The notes: generated from the sequence alone by a model not told the origin. Positions 11,954 through 24,778 are shown, counted from the stretch's first letter. The stretch: DNA of 64,000 bases from Rattus norvegicus (GCF_036323735.1 NC_086019.1:232670102-232734101), one strand, 5' to 3'. Numbers and translations: made by a program.

Positions 11954-11996
<43 letters not shown>
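11954..11996. repeat. (CA)n microsatellite
   Basis: A pure CA run of about 21 units in the Dmrt3 intron. Confidence 0.95.
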
Positions 11997-11997
<1 letters not shown>

Positions 11998-12906
11998 TTT
12001 ACAATGAGATTTATTAATATCACCACTTGTTTCAAATTTCTACTCACACAGTTTTTTTTTTGACCCAATTGCTAAGATGTAATTGCTCACATAAACATAC
12101 AAAGCCCAGTATCATCCATCCCTTAAGAACATTCGTAACAACCTGTAAATGTACGGCGTGGAATCTTAACGTCACCCACCATGTTGTCCTGCCATGGCTT
12201 CTCTCTCCTACTCACACAGTTTTTAATGACGCCTAGTGTGAGACCAACAGAAAGCATGGGAAACCGCTGTTAAATGTTTGACCCTGGAAGCCCCCAAGAG
12301 CTCCTCCTGCCATCACTTTTTATTGGCATGGAGACCTACCTAGAGATCTGCCTCCCCCAAATCACAGGGACATCTTTAACTGCATGGCGTGCTTCCGCTC
12401 CGGGGAGGGGAGAGTCTGTGATACCGGAGTTATGAGAGTCCAGTCAGGGCTTGTGTCTCATTCTAGGTGTTAGGTGGGTTTAGGCTTTGTGCACTGAATG
12501 GATAGAACCTCTAACTCCAGTGGCAGCTAAGTCGGGCACTTTTCTGTTTGTGTGTATTTTGAACAGACTGTTTCACACACTGGGCAGGCTTTCTTGAACC
12601 ACTTGAGTACAATTTTTTAAAGTTGTATTTTTATGTGAAGGGATTTGTAGATTGTTCAAATTGTAATTTTTAGACTGGAAGCCACTTTCATGTGTTTGTT
12701 TATTTAGCAAAAAAGATCGTGTAGTTGTCATCACATGGCACATGTGCTTTGAAGGAGGTGGCATTGTTTTTCAGAGGAAACGTGTCCTTAATGAAGCTCT
12801 CATAAACCTAATGAGAAGTTTGTTTCAGGGTTGGAGTGTGAGCTCTTTGGGCTATGAAGTGAGAGCTTGAATATTTGATAACAGTTTTTAAAGGGTTTGG
12901 TTTTTC

Positions 12907-12928
12907 TTTTTTTTTTTTTTTTTTTTTT
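12907..12928. repeat. Poly(T) tract
   Basis: A run of 22 T without a recognisable SINE or LINE body next to it. Confidence 0.9.
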
Positions 12929-14479
12929 GTAATAACTGGCCTGTCACGACAGAAATACAGGGTCATGGTTTCATCTGCTTTTGACTGGTGGTTTTGCCTT
13001 CCTGTACTGTATACAGAGCTCCAACTGGTCAATTGAAATATACTTCTACTCCTCATGTTCTAATTAGAGTCCCTGTTTCAATAAAGCGGAAGGCAGAGGG
13101 TTCTGGGACTATTTGTGTTTCGTTTTCTCAGCTGACGTCCCGTGGTTCTGTATCTAGAAAAGGCCTTTGTGCTTTACGCCGATTCGAATGGTTCGTACAG
13201 TTCATTCAGGAGGGGGAACCTGGGTGTGTAAAGGAATACCTGTTATTAAATTACTCTCTATCACCGAGCTTAACCCTTCCCCTCTATAATTACTTGGGAA
13301 AGTCTGTGTTTAGAGCAGCTTGCAATGACTTTAGTTTAGGCAAATAATAGCCAGCATAGTGCCCCCAAATTGCAGGGGCTGTCAGTTCTGCTTTTAAGAA
13401 ATTATTTTTGGGCGAGGAGTTTGCCTTGGTGCACGTTTTGAGGCCCATCATCCTTGGCTCTGTTTTAAAACCCAGCACCCTTGGGTGCCGGTGGGCATCC
13501 TCCATACCTTTACTTCTCAAATTCGTGTGCCCTGTGGTGTGTGATCCTGTTTCTCTCACTGGCCGGTGTCCCTCCCTCCTTCTATAAGCACTGCTGGGCT
13601 CAGTTGATTACAAAACCCTTAGTTCGTGTATTTGAGTCTTAGGACATCCTGCCAGCTTTTCTCACGTTTAGCCAGGGCCCAGACACTGAGATTGGAGTGC
13701 TGAGGAGCCCAGAAATCTTTGAAGAGCTGGGATGACTTAGCATGGTGCTCCTCCTCTTCCACTGTTCAGATACCCCAAGGTACAGGGCACACTGGCATGT
13801 AGCAGGGGCTAAGGACAACACCAAGAGGAAAGAATGGCTTGGTCACCATTTGTCCTTTGAGGCCTTTCAATTACCTGAACAAGCTGGCGGCCTTGTAAGA
13901 TCACACGAGGTGTGTTCTGCAGAACTTGGGGAGTAGATAGAAAGACACAATTGTGTCCTGTCCGACTTAAAATCCTGCCTCCCAGTGTCGGTTGCTGCCT
14001 TGAGGAAAATACATTTTTATGATATAGGTTTGAGTAGCTAGAGCATTGATCTTAAGTGTCCCTCACTAACCTTCTGGTCCAGGGGTTACCTGGGGCCTGA
14101 AGTCAGCTGTGGAAGAGTGAGCCCGGTTGACAGGGAAGCGGTTTTGCTGAAGAAGACATTTTCAGTGTTTTTGAATTCACCCAAGGCACCTGAAGTGTTA
14201 CCTTTTAAGACACTGAGCTATTTTTAGCTCCTTCCTGTTAAGGGTGGCAGAGCTGAGAGCTTTCCAGGTGTGCAGGTTGCCCCCTTCTTCTCAAAGACAA
14301 GGTCATTTCTGTAGCAGAAGCAAAGCCAACAACCAACAATATTAAACTGGCTCAGCAGGCTGCTGGGATACTGTGTCCTATTTTTCTTGTTTTATGGTAA
14401 AATCTAGGTGGCTTACCATTTTGAGGTGGACATCTTGGTGACATTAAAGATGTTTATGATGTTTTTCAAACAGCCATCA

Positions 14480-14790
14480 CTATCCATCCAGAACTTCTTC
14501 ATCATCCTCCATTGAAACCTCCTGTTCGTTAAAGAGTAAGTCCCTGCCTCCCCTCCCCTAGAACCACCTCTCTCCTGCCTCTGTACTTCTAAGCATCCAT
14601 TCTAAGCATCTCATAGAAGTGAAATCACATAACTTCTTTTGTGGCCAGCTTATTTTAGTTAGAATATCGTTAAAGTTCTTCTCTGTAGCAGATGTCAGAA
14701 TTTCATTCCTTTTTAGAGGCTGAATAATATTGTTTATCCCTTCATTCATTGTGGGTTGCTCCAACCTTAGGACCCCTGTAAATAATGGAT
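14480..14790 (-). mobile_element. Ancient L1 3' fragment
   Basis: The stretch reads like the reverse complement of an old mammalian L1 3' region. It contains the recognisable series AGAATTTCATTCCTTTTTAG, GGCTGAATAATATTG and TTCATTGTGGGTTGCTCC. It is heavily diverged, so it predates the rodent-specific insertions. It sits in the Dmrt3 intron, antisense to the gene. Confidence 0.6.
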
Positions 14791-15841
14791 TTGATGTCTC
14801 CTGAACTATGCCTCGTCATGTGTGCTTTCCCTCCAGCATGTGTGTCTATTTCCCCAAGTTAAGAACTTCCATGAGCTTATGCTTTCTGCTGTTTTCTATC
14901 TTTGTTATTGTTTCTTTGTTTTAGCCTATTATAAGGTCAGTGAATGCTTGATGCCGATGCTAGATGATAAAAGATGGATTTATGTGCCTAGACCACATCG
15001 TTTTAAACATCAAATCAGTATATGCATGGGGGGAAGTATTGAACTTGTTTCCCAAAGCTCACTGAACAGGGGTCAAAATGCAAATGTGTGTTCATTTCAG
15101 AGTTAACACACCGTCCCTGTCTCGGGGGTTTGGGAACAGAGTGATAGGGGAGTCATCTATATGGTTATGCGTCAGGGGAGTATACAGGAGTGCAGCCTGC
15201 TTAGAATATAAATCTAAAAGAGACCTTTTTGTTTGGTCTGTTTGTCTTCAGTGTCAAGGACAGGGGATTCAAGCAGTTCAATAATTGGGAGGTGAAAGTT
15301 GGGCCTGTTGTCCTGGGAAGCAGTAGGAGGGAAGATGCTACATTTGTCTTGTAAAACTAGGTCTTTGGTGAATCTGAGAGTGACCATTGGGAGCAAGGGG
15401 GGAAATTCATTGTGCAGACTACAAATGAGTCCCAACAGTAGAAACCTACTGGTGTTTATTGGAAAGAGCAGTGTACAGAGAGTGACAATTTGGGATGAGT
15501 ATGAATTTGTATTAGACGTGGCTGAAAGCTGCTTGGATATGATTTAAGAATGCTTTAAAAACACTTATGTTTGGCTACAGGCTTTTGTTGGCTTCCCTTG
15601 TGCTTAAGGTACTTGTGGTGTTGGAGAAATGTCCATCAATGGGCCTTTGTTAAAAGCTTTGAGAGTAAACAACAACAGGTAGGAGGGGGTGCCTTCTACG
15701 CTGCTTTGATGAAATTTCACCTCTGGCTATCTGCGCACAAGCAGGTTTGCCCACAGAGAGGCCCACAATGAGGCTATTCAGGCCAGAAGAGAAAACACAG
15801 ATCCACAGTCCTCACAACCTGACAAGTGCCTCACTGGGAGT

Positions 15842-15891
15842 GGCCTTCTTTTCTTTTCTTCCTTCCTTCTTTCTCTTTTCTTTTTCCTTCA
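15842..15891. repeat. CT-rich low-complexity tract
   Basis: A run of TTCC, TTCTTTT and CTTT units about 50 bp long in the Dmrt3 intron. Confidence 0.85.
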
Positions 15892-15989
15892 GATCAGTTA
15901 CTCTAGATTAAGCAGCCACCACTAGCACATTCTTTTTAAAGGATAAAAATCTATTTGCATGCAGTTTGCTGGTTTAAAAGAATGCTCCT

Positions 15990-16088
15990 GGGGTTGGGGA
16001 TTTGGCTCAGTGGCAGAGCGCTTGCCTAGGAAGCGCAAGGCCCTGGGTTCGGTCCCCAGCTCTGAAAAAAAGAACCAAAAAAAAAAAA
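15990..16088 (+). mobile_element. ID SINE, full length, with target duplication
   Basis: The body starts GGGGTTGGGGATTTGGCTCA and ends in GGTTCGGTCCCCAGCTCTG plus an A-rich tail. It is flanked by the direct repeat AATGCTCCT (15981-15989 and 16087-16095). ID elements derive from BC1 RNA and tRNA-Ala and carry internal pol III A and B boxes. It is inserted in the Dmrt3 intron in sense orientation. Confidence 0.96.
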
Positions 16089-16674
16089 TGCTCCTTTATT
16101 TACAATGAAACCCCAAAGCTCTCTTGTCCATTGCCTTCTGCAGCGCTTAGTACTTCAGCGTTCACTCCTCTTGGGTAACATTCTAGGTTAAAATGTCAAG
16201 TTGGCAAACTGGTCTGTTTCATAGCTAGTCTTGACTCTATTAAGAAAATTCCTTGTCATCCTTCCTTCTTCAAACATACTTTGAAATGTTGCTGTAGGTC
16301 CTTTTGGTGCCCCTACCCCTGTTCACGCAAAAGCACCCATCTACCTCTTGCCACACATGGTAGACAGTTCTCGAACCTTCCAGCCATTTCCTTCTTCTCT
16401 CTAGTATCTGTCCTGCCATCCAGAATTTGAACTGGCTTTGTTTGGCCTTTAGTAAGGGCCCAGGCTGCTGACTTTGCCTGGCCCTTTAGTCAGTGGCTTT
16501 TTACAAGTGATTCTTGTGGTTGTCTTTCTTTCACTGAGAAGCTATGTCAACTAGTTATTGTACATGATAACCTGATTTAAAAATAAAAACCAGGCTATGG
16601 GAAACAGATGTGATTATTAAAGTGCCCTATGGGGAGGTATGCAGCAGGTGATGATGACCAGAGCCTCTCCTGTG

Positions 16675-16733
<59 letters not shown>

Positions 16734-16739
16734 TGTGTT
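16675..16739. repeat. (GT)n microsatellite
   Basis: About 30 GT units with one TATG interruption near the right end. It lies about 320 bp upstream of the exon 2 acceptor. Confidence 0.95.
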
Positions 16740-17059
16740 TGGGCCTGGTTCAGTGTCTCACAGCTCTGCTCTGTGAGTAGCTAGTGTGGTGAAATCCAGG
16801 CCTTCTGTGGTTACACATTTATGTGGTCATTTGGTTTTAAGGCAAGCTTCCTCTCCTACAGCATTCTGCGAAAACACTGATTGCACAGTCTTCCTTTACT
16901 GACCCCAGTCCCTGACTCCCTTTGCCAATAGCTTTTGATTTCTTTTTGACAGGCTGTTATGACCAATTGAGCCAAGCTCCCTCATCCCGGAAGGCTGAGT
17001 GCTGCTTGACTCTGAGCACACCAGGAAGGGATTACCCTAACTGTTCTCTTGCCTTACAG

Positions 17060-18021
17060 ATTTGACTGAAGACCGACTTGGGGACAGCAGTTCAGCAGAC
17101 AATGCTGCGGAGTCCTTCAGTGACAAAGACACCGACCAGAGGAGCTCCCCAGATGTGGTCAAAAGCAAGAACTGCTTCACTCCGGAGAGCCCCGAGATCG
17201 TGTCCGTGGATGAAGGTGGGTACGCCGTGCAGAAAAACGGGGGCAACCCGGAGAGCTGCCCTGACAGCCCCAAGTACCACGCTGAGCAGAGCCATCTCCT
17301 GATCGAGGGCCCGTCAGGGACCGTCTCTCTGCCCTTCAGCTTGAAAGCCAACCGGCCACCCCTGGAAGTGTTGAAGAAAATCTTTCCCAACCAGAAGCCC
17401 ACTGTACTGGAGCTCATCCTGAAAGGCTGCGGGGGCGACCTGGTCAGTGCCGTGGAGGTCCTGCTGTCCAGTCGGTCCTCCGCGGCTGGGGCGGAGCGGA
17501 CGGCCGAAGAGAGCCTGGTGCTGCCCTCCAGCGGCCATATCTTTGAACACACGCTGGGCTCCTACCCTATCTCTTCCTCCAAGTGGTCCGTGGGCTCTGC
17601 CTTCCGAGTCCCTGACACCTTACGCTTTTCCGCGGACTCCAGCAACGTGGTCCCCAACCCCTTGGCCGTGCCCCTGCAACATCCTTTCCCCCAGCCACCC
17701 CGGTATCCGCTGATGCTGAGGAATACTTTGGCCAGAAACCAGTCGAGCCCCTTTTTGCCCAATGACGTCACCCTGTGGAATACCATGACACTGCAGCAGC
17801 AGTACCAGCTGAGGTCCCAGTATGTCAGTCCATTTCCCAGTAACTCCACTAGCGTCTTCCGGAGCTCGCCCGTGCTCTCCTCTCGCACCACAGAAGACCC
17901 TCGGATCTCTATCCCCGACGATGGGTGTCCAATCGTGGCAAAGCAGTCCATTTACACAGAGGATGACTATGATGAGAGGTCCGACTCCTCGGATTCTAGA
18001 ATACTCAACACGTCATCCTAA
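17060..18021 (+). CDS. Dmrt3: Dmrt3 coding exon 2 (DMA domain and C-terminus)
   Basis: The terminal coding exon supplies codon 157 (completed by AT) to residue 476 and the stop TAA at 18019-18021. The total of 476 residues is close to the 472 of human DMRT3 and, as I recall, equal to mouse. The DMA domain, a UBA-like helical segment found in the DMRT3/4/5 subgroup, spans about residues 255-294 (17353-17472; core PPLEVLKKIFPNQKPTVLEL). The downstream blocks SSYPISSSKWSVGSAFRVP-like, PPRYPLMLRNTLARNQSSP and the acidic/serine tail EDDYDERSDSSDSRILNTSS are conserved DMRT3 features. The horse gait-associated nonsense change in DMRT3 truncates the protein shortly after the DMA domain; the frame is intact here. 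No frameshift or missing residue is seen, so the gene appears functional. Confidence 0.97.
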
Positions 18022-18168
18022 AGTGTACCTGTGGGTGGTGACTGGGTGACATTTTGTGTGTGCTGGACCTCTCCCCCCCGCCCCCGCCCCAGGGAGAGTC
18101 CACTAATACTGTATACTCTTTCTTCCTGTTTGACAAAGTGACTGTGCTTGGTAGTCTTATACATTAGC

Positions 18169-18174
18169 AATAAA
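18169..18174 (+). terminator. Dmrt3: Proximal polyadenylation signal AATAAA
   Basis: A canonical AATAAA lies 148 bp after the Dmrt3 stop codon. It would give a short 3' UTR. Confidence 0.65.
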
Positions 18175-18716
18175 AACATAACTTATTTAATTTCCTGCAC
18201 TTCACTGGAAAATGCCAAATAGCTCTGCTCTGTGGATTTAGTGCTGAATGTTGTAAATGAGTTTAAAGCTGAGGACTGCCTGGGGAGGCCGGGCCAGTGG
18301 GGGATTTAATTGGGGGTGGGGGTCAGCTTTACTCCTAAGTTCAACCTGGAATGTTCCGTGAAATAGTATACTTGAATGCCATTTTGTAAAAGAGGATTCC
18401 TCAGGATACCGGAAACCTTAGGGAGTGGCTCTATTGCCAGCCGACAAAGAGTAGGGACACTCATGTTACTCCCGTTCTAAAGAGAGACTGCACTCAGGCT
18501 AGCTCGGACGGCACAGGCTCATATTTAAGCTCGGACAGTTTTCAGAGACAAACTCCATTAAGAATCATTCTTTTCACGTGGCCGAATCGAAACATGTGTA
18601 ATGTCAGTATAAAGCCAACCCCAGCTGTGAACTGCATGAAACGTGTCGCCGCGGAAACGAACACAAGATTAAGCTTTGTCAGGTTAATGTAGCATGCTAA
18701 GTAAGGACTCTAGAAA

Positions 18717-18722
18717 AATAAA
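18717..18722 (+). terminator. Dmrt3: Distal polyadenylation signal AATAAA
   Basis: A second canonical AATAAA lies 696 bp after the stop codon, followed by T/GT-containing sequence (GATCTTGGTTGATGTCTTC). It is a plausible site for a longer Dmrt3 mRNA. Confidence 0.6.
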
Positions 18723-18740
18723 CTAAGGACATGATCTTGG

Positions 18741-21700
18741 TTGATGTCTTCTCTGCTTGATGGAAGGAAGATCTCCCTACTAATGCCTGGGTCCAAAACC
18801 GAGATACCGTTCAATGGGGACATGTCTTAAACTGGGCATTTCCTGTACTGGCGGGGCCTGGGTTCGGCAGGTGTGGTCTCTGGTTCACTCCCTCGCACTC
18901 CAAACTGAACACTGGCAGCAAAACACAGTGAAAATGGGAAACTACTAACAGGATACAACTGAATGAGAGAAAGAAGCAAAGTGTGTCCAGTAGAGACCTG
19001 ACACGAAACCCATTGGGTACATGAAGTGTGTGAACACTGTCGCCCTGGCAGTCCAGCAGTCTAAGCGTCACATTCAGAATATAGGCGTCAGTTCCCCATT
19101 TCCATTTGGATGACTCTAGTATAAGGCAAAGCATTCGGGGCTTCCCCCACTCCCATTCCCCACCCCCGCCCTGCTTCTCTGGGAAAGCATTCTTGGGCTG
19201 GCCATACTATAACTTACTGTTCCTGTTCTCCGGAATGCTTGAGAGGGGGTGATGACTGCTTAGGTGAGACCATCACACCTTATGAATCTAAAAGGGAAAG
19301 AGAACAGTCAGAACAGAAGGGCGTCCACATGAGGAGATGTAGGGAGCACCCCTCAACAAGTGTCAGCTTTGAGGGGCTCTTGTGTGGTGGGAGAAGGATC
19401 ACAGCTCACCCTGAGACTCCTTCAAGCCCAGAATGGCTCTGGAGGAAGGGTCTTATTCAAAAGAAGAATCTCATCTTTGTTTCCGCACGGTGCCTCTGGG
19501 ATGGGCAATCTTGAGAAAGATTTCTTTGTGATGCTTGGACTATTAATGTATTTTGCGTGGACATAGTTAACATACCAGAGTGCTTGGAAGTAAATACCAT
19601 TTTGGTGTTGAGGCTCTGTGTAAACGTTGGTGCTTCCAGAAAAGCGAAAGAGAATAACTTGCCCTTTGAACTTAAAGATGTGACATGGCCCTGGTGTCTA
19701 GTGTCTGAGTCCACCCAGGGCAAATGCATTTTAAAAGACATTTGAATTCTCCTGGTTTTCCTACCTTTGTTTAACAAGTGGTGTCGATGATATGTTTGAA
19801 CCAAGCTGTTACGAAGTCTGCCTATAGATGTTACTTCAGGGTGAATGGTCCCCAAAGGACCGAGAATTGGTTGACATGGGTCATCAATGTCTTAGACTTC
19901 TTATGGAGGACGGCAAAACAGAAATATCCGTGAGACAGTTTACTTGTGTGCTGGTGAGGGTCTGGTCCCTCCCCACACCCTATGTTACCTTTCGAAGAAA
20001 GAAATATTTTGGTGAGATAAGAGAGGGCTGGGCTCTTGAGTGAGAGTGGGTTCCTAGGTTCCTATATCCGGTTCCCTCTGCATTCCTAGTAGTCAAGCCC
20101 CTCTGGTTAAAGAGGTACAACTTCTCAGATTCTGACCCAAGATCATCCTGTTATATCACATAGAGCTCAAGTGAGCTGGGTATACCTGACCATAAGTACT
20201 CAGCGTCTCTTCCCCATGCAGGTAAACATCTGGATATTGTGGTCAGGGGGAAATCACCTCTTCCAGAAGAATTCCAACCATCACATAGCAACTGGGTGCT
20301 TGGCTGTGGACTTGGCGATATTCACTCTTTGACCTGGAAGCTCGTCCGGTCTGATTAGAAGTTGATTCACATTGAACTTCAGTCTCTCTGTTCCCTTCTG
20401 GTGAGGTTCTGTCTACTCCCAATTTTAGTTAAATGCTTCTTTCATCTAATTTGTCGAGAACCTGTTAGTTGTTCTGTAATCCTTCTGTCTCAAAGTGGTT
20501 TGTGCATCCTGGGGCTACATTTCCAAGGCAAATTCCTGAACAGATCTTGCCATGAAGTCAGAATCTCTGGCCTCCGGGACAGTACACATGATTGCCCTCT
20601 CGAGGTAATTTGTGAATTCACTAGATTAGAGAACGGTTTCTCTCTCTCTCCCATGGTGCTTTTCTTCTCAGACCTGTGCTGAGTGAAAGAATCGAGGGTT
20701 ATAAACTCTTAAACTGAAATTCTCAGTCTACCTTTACCTGGTAAGGTAAACCTCACTGGGTAAGCACCTGAGTGCATTCTCTAAGTCTCATACACACAGG
20801 GTTATTTACTAGGTGGGTATACACTTGGGTACACAGAGACAGAAATGTCTGTTTCTGGAAACTTCACATTAGTAAAACACCAGATAATAGTACAAATAGG
20901 TGGTCCCCCTTATGCCCAGGAGAAGGAACGTGCTGTGAAGCCTTCTAGTTATTCTACATTTCTAAGTTTACCAGTGACATTTGACAACGGTTTTTACCCT
21001 GCCGGTTTGGATTTTGGAAAAGCATCAGCAGTCTTCATAGTGGGGTGGAAGTAGTTTCATCAACTCATCAAGAGGCAAGGCATGCACGTGGTCCTAAATA
21101 AGAGGAGATGGCCAGGTAGACACCAGGCACGGGGCAGGAGTGGTTCCGGATGGAGGTTGGTAGGTTAACTAAAAGCTGTCTAATGAGTCATTTTGCATAT
21201 TTACATTTTATGAGGAGAAACTGCAGTAGGAAAGAGTGGATGCAGCAGCCAGATATTCTAGGATTTGCTCCACAGAGACTCCCCTCTCAGGGTCCTCCTG
21301 CTTGCCCTGTAAATCGATCTGGACCAAGTCAGTGAAAGGGGAGCATCTTGGAAACATTTGTCGGGTGCCCACGAAACAGACTCTGACTGCGTTTGAACGA
21401 ACGGATTTGAAAAATGAACTTGATCTCACTGCACACCGTCTCAGTGATTCATTCTTTCTATGTGCATTCACTCAGCAGAAGGCAGTCGGGGAGAAGATGG
21501 ATGCTAGATTTATATGTTAATTTTAATATTGAAGCGATCCTAGGTTTGAAGAATAAGATCAATGCTTCAATTTCATTTCTTATGTGATACTGAAAGTTGT
21601 CATCGCTGGGGGAAAAATCACTTCCGAATGCATCCTCCCCAAAAGTCCAATCTTCCAGGGTAGAGCGGCCTCAGAAGAGTCAATCTTGCCTTTTGCTGAT

Positions 21701-22334
21701 GGTCTATGCAGGGCAGGCTTCAGGGTTCCCACAGTATCACTTACTGTCTCCGTGTCAAGGGGAAATAGCGAGGGTAGTGGCGCGTCCTTAAGTTACAGTG
21801 GCGCTCATTTACTAATTGGATGGCAAGAGTTGGCAGGGTTGCTGAGTTGTGTCATGAGTTTCATATATTCCCACAGCCAAAGCCACCAGACTTAACCGAA
21901 AGTAGACTCAGTTGTTAAGACAACTTCTCCCCCAAGAAGGCTCTGCCTGGTGGTTTTAGACCATGACTGACCCCAAGCTCACACTGGGATTTGGATGAAA
22001 GATTCCAGAGACCTGTGCAGCATCGCCCGGGGGAGAGGAGGATTCTGCCTCCCGGCCCAATAGGGCGGAAGCAGATGTGTGAAGGATGCTCGGAGGGAGA
22101 ATGGGAGAGGTGGGCGGGGCATGAAGGCTACTGTGCAGATGCCAGGGGGCTCTGTCCGCCCGGGGCTGCTGGCTGGCTGGCTGGCTTCTTTTGGCTTCTG
22201 CTTTAGGAAGTCCTGGCTGCTGTAGAATGCCAGGGAGATCTTTACTTTATGTGTTGCATCAAGACCAACAAGTGGGCCAGGGAGGCTCTGAGCCTTGATC
22301 AGTGTCATTTTCAAGTTCTTCAGAGAAGAAAATA
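18741..22334. other. Downstream intergenic sequence, repeat-poor
   Basis: Only short unsupported ORFs are present and I recognise no transposable element. The region directly follows Dmrt3 and is unusually free of SINEs compared with 24-64 kb, which would fit retained regulatory sequence. No specific element is identified. Confidence 0.5.
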
Positions 22335-22339
22335 TACTG

Positions 22340-22570
22340 GGTTTTTTTTTGGGGGGGGGGTCATTTTATTTCCTTTCCTTTTCTCCATCCCTTATTATTT
22401 CTCTCTATCTCCCTCCATTTCCTTCCTTTCCCCTCCATTCACCATTCCCCTCCCTTCCACTCCATTCCCCTCCTTCCTCTCCCTCCCCTCTATCCGTCCC
22501 CATTCCCTTCCATTCTCCTCCATCCCCCTCTACCCCCCTCCATCCCCCACTCTCTTTTCTCCTCCCTTCT
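22340..22570. repeat. Poly(T)/poly(G) junction and CT-rich tract
   Basis: A T run directly abuts a run of ten G (about 22340-22361). It is followed by about 200 bp of pyrimidine-rich sequence built from TCCCC, CATTCC and CTCC units on the + strand. Confidence 0.85.
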
Positions 22571-24034
22571 GTATGAGATAGAGTCGTGATAAATTACCCT
22601 AGTCCTATGGTCAACTTCTCCACTGCTCTGTATCAGTCTCCTGAGTGATGGATTATACATTATAATACACCATGCCTGAGGAAGGAGCCTTTCTCTGCTT
22701 TGCACAAAGCTGCGTCAACATCTAGTATCTGCCCTAGGAAAAGATGAGGAGAAAGACAGAGCAAATGAATTAGGAGGCAGCATCCTGACCACTGGACGGA
22801 CCATCCAGACCCTTCTCTGTCCATTTTGTAGCTAATCTATCCCAAAGGGCTGACCTGGAGGATGAGCTGAACTGGGGGCATCAGCATGGAAAGCTATGGA
22901 GCTGTAGAGAAAGAGATCTTCACCACCCAGTGCCCTTTGAGGAAACAGGAAGTGGTTTTAGATCACTTAGTGTTTAACTATACAAAAGCAGAAACAAACA
23001 AACAAAATGCCCTCACTCGGTGGAGTTTCGAGGAAGAGTCCCAGGCAGGGGAAATAGCTAGTTTATGTTGAGAACACACTACTGTTAGCTTGGCTATCCG
23101 TGTTGTTTGCTTTAGAAGTGCTGAGGTGGGTTCTAGGACCAGTTGAACACTAGCCCAGGCTAGACTTCCATTCTGACCTTGATCGCTCTCCAATGATTTT
23201 TTTTTTTAAAATCAGTTCAGGTTCCTGGTGTCTGAGCTGGACAGATGTTCTTTGGGGCTCTGGAGCAGTGTGGGAAGTCACAGGAGGGTGGTTGCCAATG
23301 CCATCAGCACACTCTTTAACGCTGTCTCCTGTCTTTGAGAGGGTGCAAAGGTGAACCTTTGTATTTCCCGTACAGTAGTGTCTATAGTCACAATTTGCTG
23401 TGCATTTTGGATCTGCCAGAGACACTTATGTCTAGTGTGGCTTACATCTTAAAAATATCCCATTCTGTTTAGAGTCTTGAAAATAACAGGCTTGCTTTGC
23501 ATACTGGATTTCACACCCACAGGGGAAGGCTTATTAACCCAATGGCAATTTATCTAAATTAGCATCTCAAAACTCTCTCTCTAGATAGCACTGTTTTGAA
23601 ACATCGGATAATCTAAGTTCATTCCAGATGCAAATTAATTTATTGGAAGCCTGTTTCCCCCAGAAACTGCATTTCCCCAAAATGGCTTGGTATTATGTTC
23701 TAAGTAACTTCACCCTGTCCTCTTGGGGATCGTGCAAGGGTGGTCAGGATAGCTTTTCCCACTTGATAAAGCAAAGAAGTAACTTGCCTATGCTTTGCTA
23801 CCTAGGCACGGCAGTGCTCTTCCAACTCACTTATGGGCCTCTGTCCAACCAGGGGGGCTGAGGAAAGCCTCCAGCATCGAAAGCAATAACACCCTGGCTG
23901 TAGAGAGTGGTGCCTCAGAGATTGATGACAGGAGGAGCCTGGAGTTACAGCAACCAGAACCTGCCTGGTCCACCCTATAGGCAGCCACAGCTTGAAAGAC
24001 CAGCCGTAGCCACTGTTACTGTTTTTCATTGCTC
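22571..24034. other. Intergenic sequence, nothing recognised
   Basis: No gene, RNA or mobile element is recognised in this stretch. Confidence 0.5.
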
Positions 24035-24052
24035 TGCTGCCCCCTAGGGGTC
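24035..24052 (-). promoter_or_regulatory. CTCF-like motif
   Basis: On the - strand the sequence reads GACCCCTAGGGGGCAGCA, close to the CTCF core (CC-N3-AG-N-GGC/GGGGCA type). It directly precedes a long (TA)n run. Occupancy is inferred from the motif only. Confidence 0.5.
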
Positions 24053-24067
24053 AGTGGAAGGAGTGAA

Positions 24068-24070
<3 letters not shown>

Positions 24071-24140
<70 letters not shown>
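24071..24140. repeat. (TA)n microsatellite
   Basis: A pure TA run of about 35 units. It is self-complementary, so it could extrude as a cruciform, and it is likely to be length-polymorphic. Confidence 0.97.
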
Positions 24141-24143
<3 letters not shown>

Positions 24144-24449
24144 CATATTCCCTTGGTCAAAGGAGAAAGGCCTGGGTCATTTCAGAATACAAATTCTTTA
24201 TTCATTTCCTTAAAATTCAAGGTGCTCAAAAATATTCAAGGAGCTCTCCGTTGGGACACTTGTGAGTGAGGGCATGACAGCATGTACCTAGCCCCACAGG
24301 AGCACTGAACAGCAGTACCCAGGAATGACATGGGGTGAAGTGGATGGAGTACATCTCCCTGGATTTGGAATAATCCTATGTGTCAGCTCATAATCTATAT
24401 TCCAGAGCTCCCATAAGCCTTTTCACTTAAAGCTCCAAGAGTGGTCAGC

Positions 24450-24466
24450 CACTCCCTCTAGGGGTC
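24450..24466 (-). promoter_or_regulatory. CTCF-like motif
   Basis: The - strand reads GACCCCTAGAGGGAGTG, which resembles the CTCF core and shares GACCCCTAG with the motif 415 bp to the left, in the same orientation. Predicted only. Confidence 0.35.
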
Positions 24467-24603
24467 CACAGTGGTAAAGAGAGCCACTGAAGTCCAGTCC
24501 CACCAGACTTAGGAAACCCAGGCGAGCACTTCAGTGAGGAGGAAGTGACGAACTTCTAGTCATAACATTTGGGAGTCTGTTGCTTGTCTTTAAAGTGCAT
24601 ACA

Positions 24604-24778
24604 TGGCTGGAGAAATGGCTCAGTGTTTAAGAGTGCTTGACTGCTCTTTCAGAGGGTCTTAAGTTCAATTCCCAGCAACTTCATGGTGCCTCACAACCAT
24701 CTGTAATGGGATCTGATTGCCTCTTCTGGTGTGCATAAAGACAGTGCACACATATAGGATACATGAATAAATAAAGTG
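24604..24778 (+). mobile_element. B2-family SINE
   Basis: The tRNA-related head GGCTGGAGAAATGGCTCAG is followed by the B2 body (TTCAATTCCCAGCAACTTC, CACAACCATCTGTAATGGGA) and an AATAAATAAAGTG tail. It is moderately diverged. Confidence 0.9.

Larger units (their letters stand above)
5679..17059 (+). other. Dmrt3: Dmrt3 intron 1
   Basis: The intron is 11,381 bp. It begins GTGAGA and ends in a pyrimidine-rich stretch followed by TTACAG at 17054-17059. The junction restores codon 157 (G+AT, Asp) and gives the expected family sequence KPDLTEDRL. Besides the listed repeats it is mostly unassigned single-copy DNA, including 5.8-7.5, 9.2-10.4, 12.9-14.4 and 16.1-16.6 kb. No other exon-like ORF is supported. 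Confidence 0.93.
18022..18740 (+). other. Dmrt3: Dmrt3 3' UTR
   Basis: The sequence from the stop codon to just beyond the distal polyadenylation signal is probable 3' UTR. It includes a C-rich stretch (about 18067-18092) and AT-rich segments around the first signal. The true cleavage site cannot be read from sequence, so the right boundary is approximate. Confidence 0.7.

Noticed and set aside
17037..17951. Antisense and out-of-frame ORFs over Dmrt3 exon 2
   Set aside because: They overlap a clearly conserved coding frame and have no family similarity.
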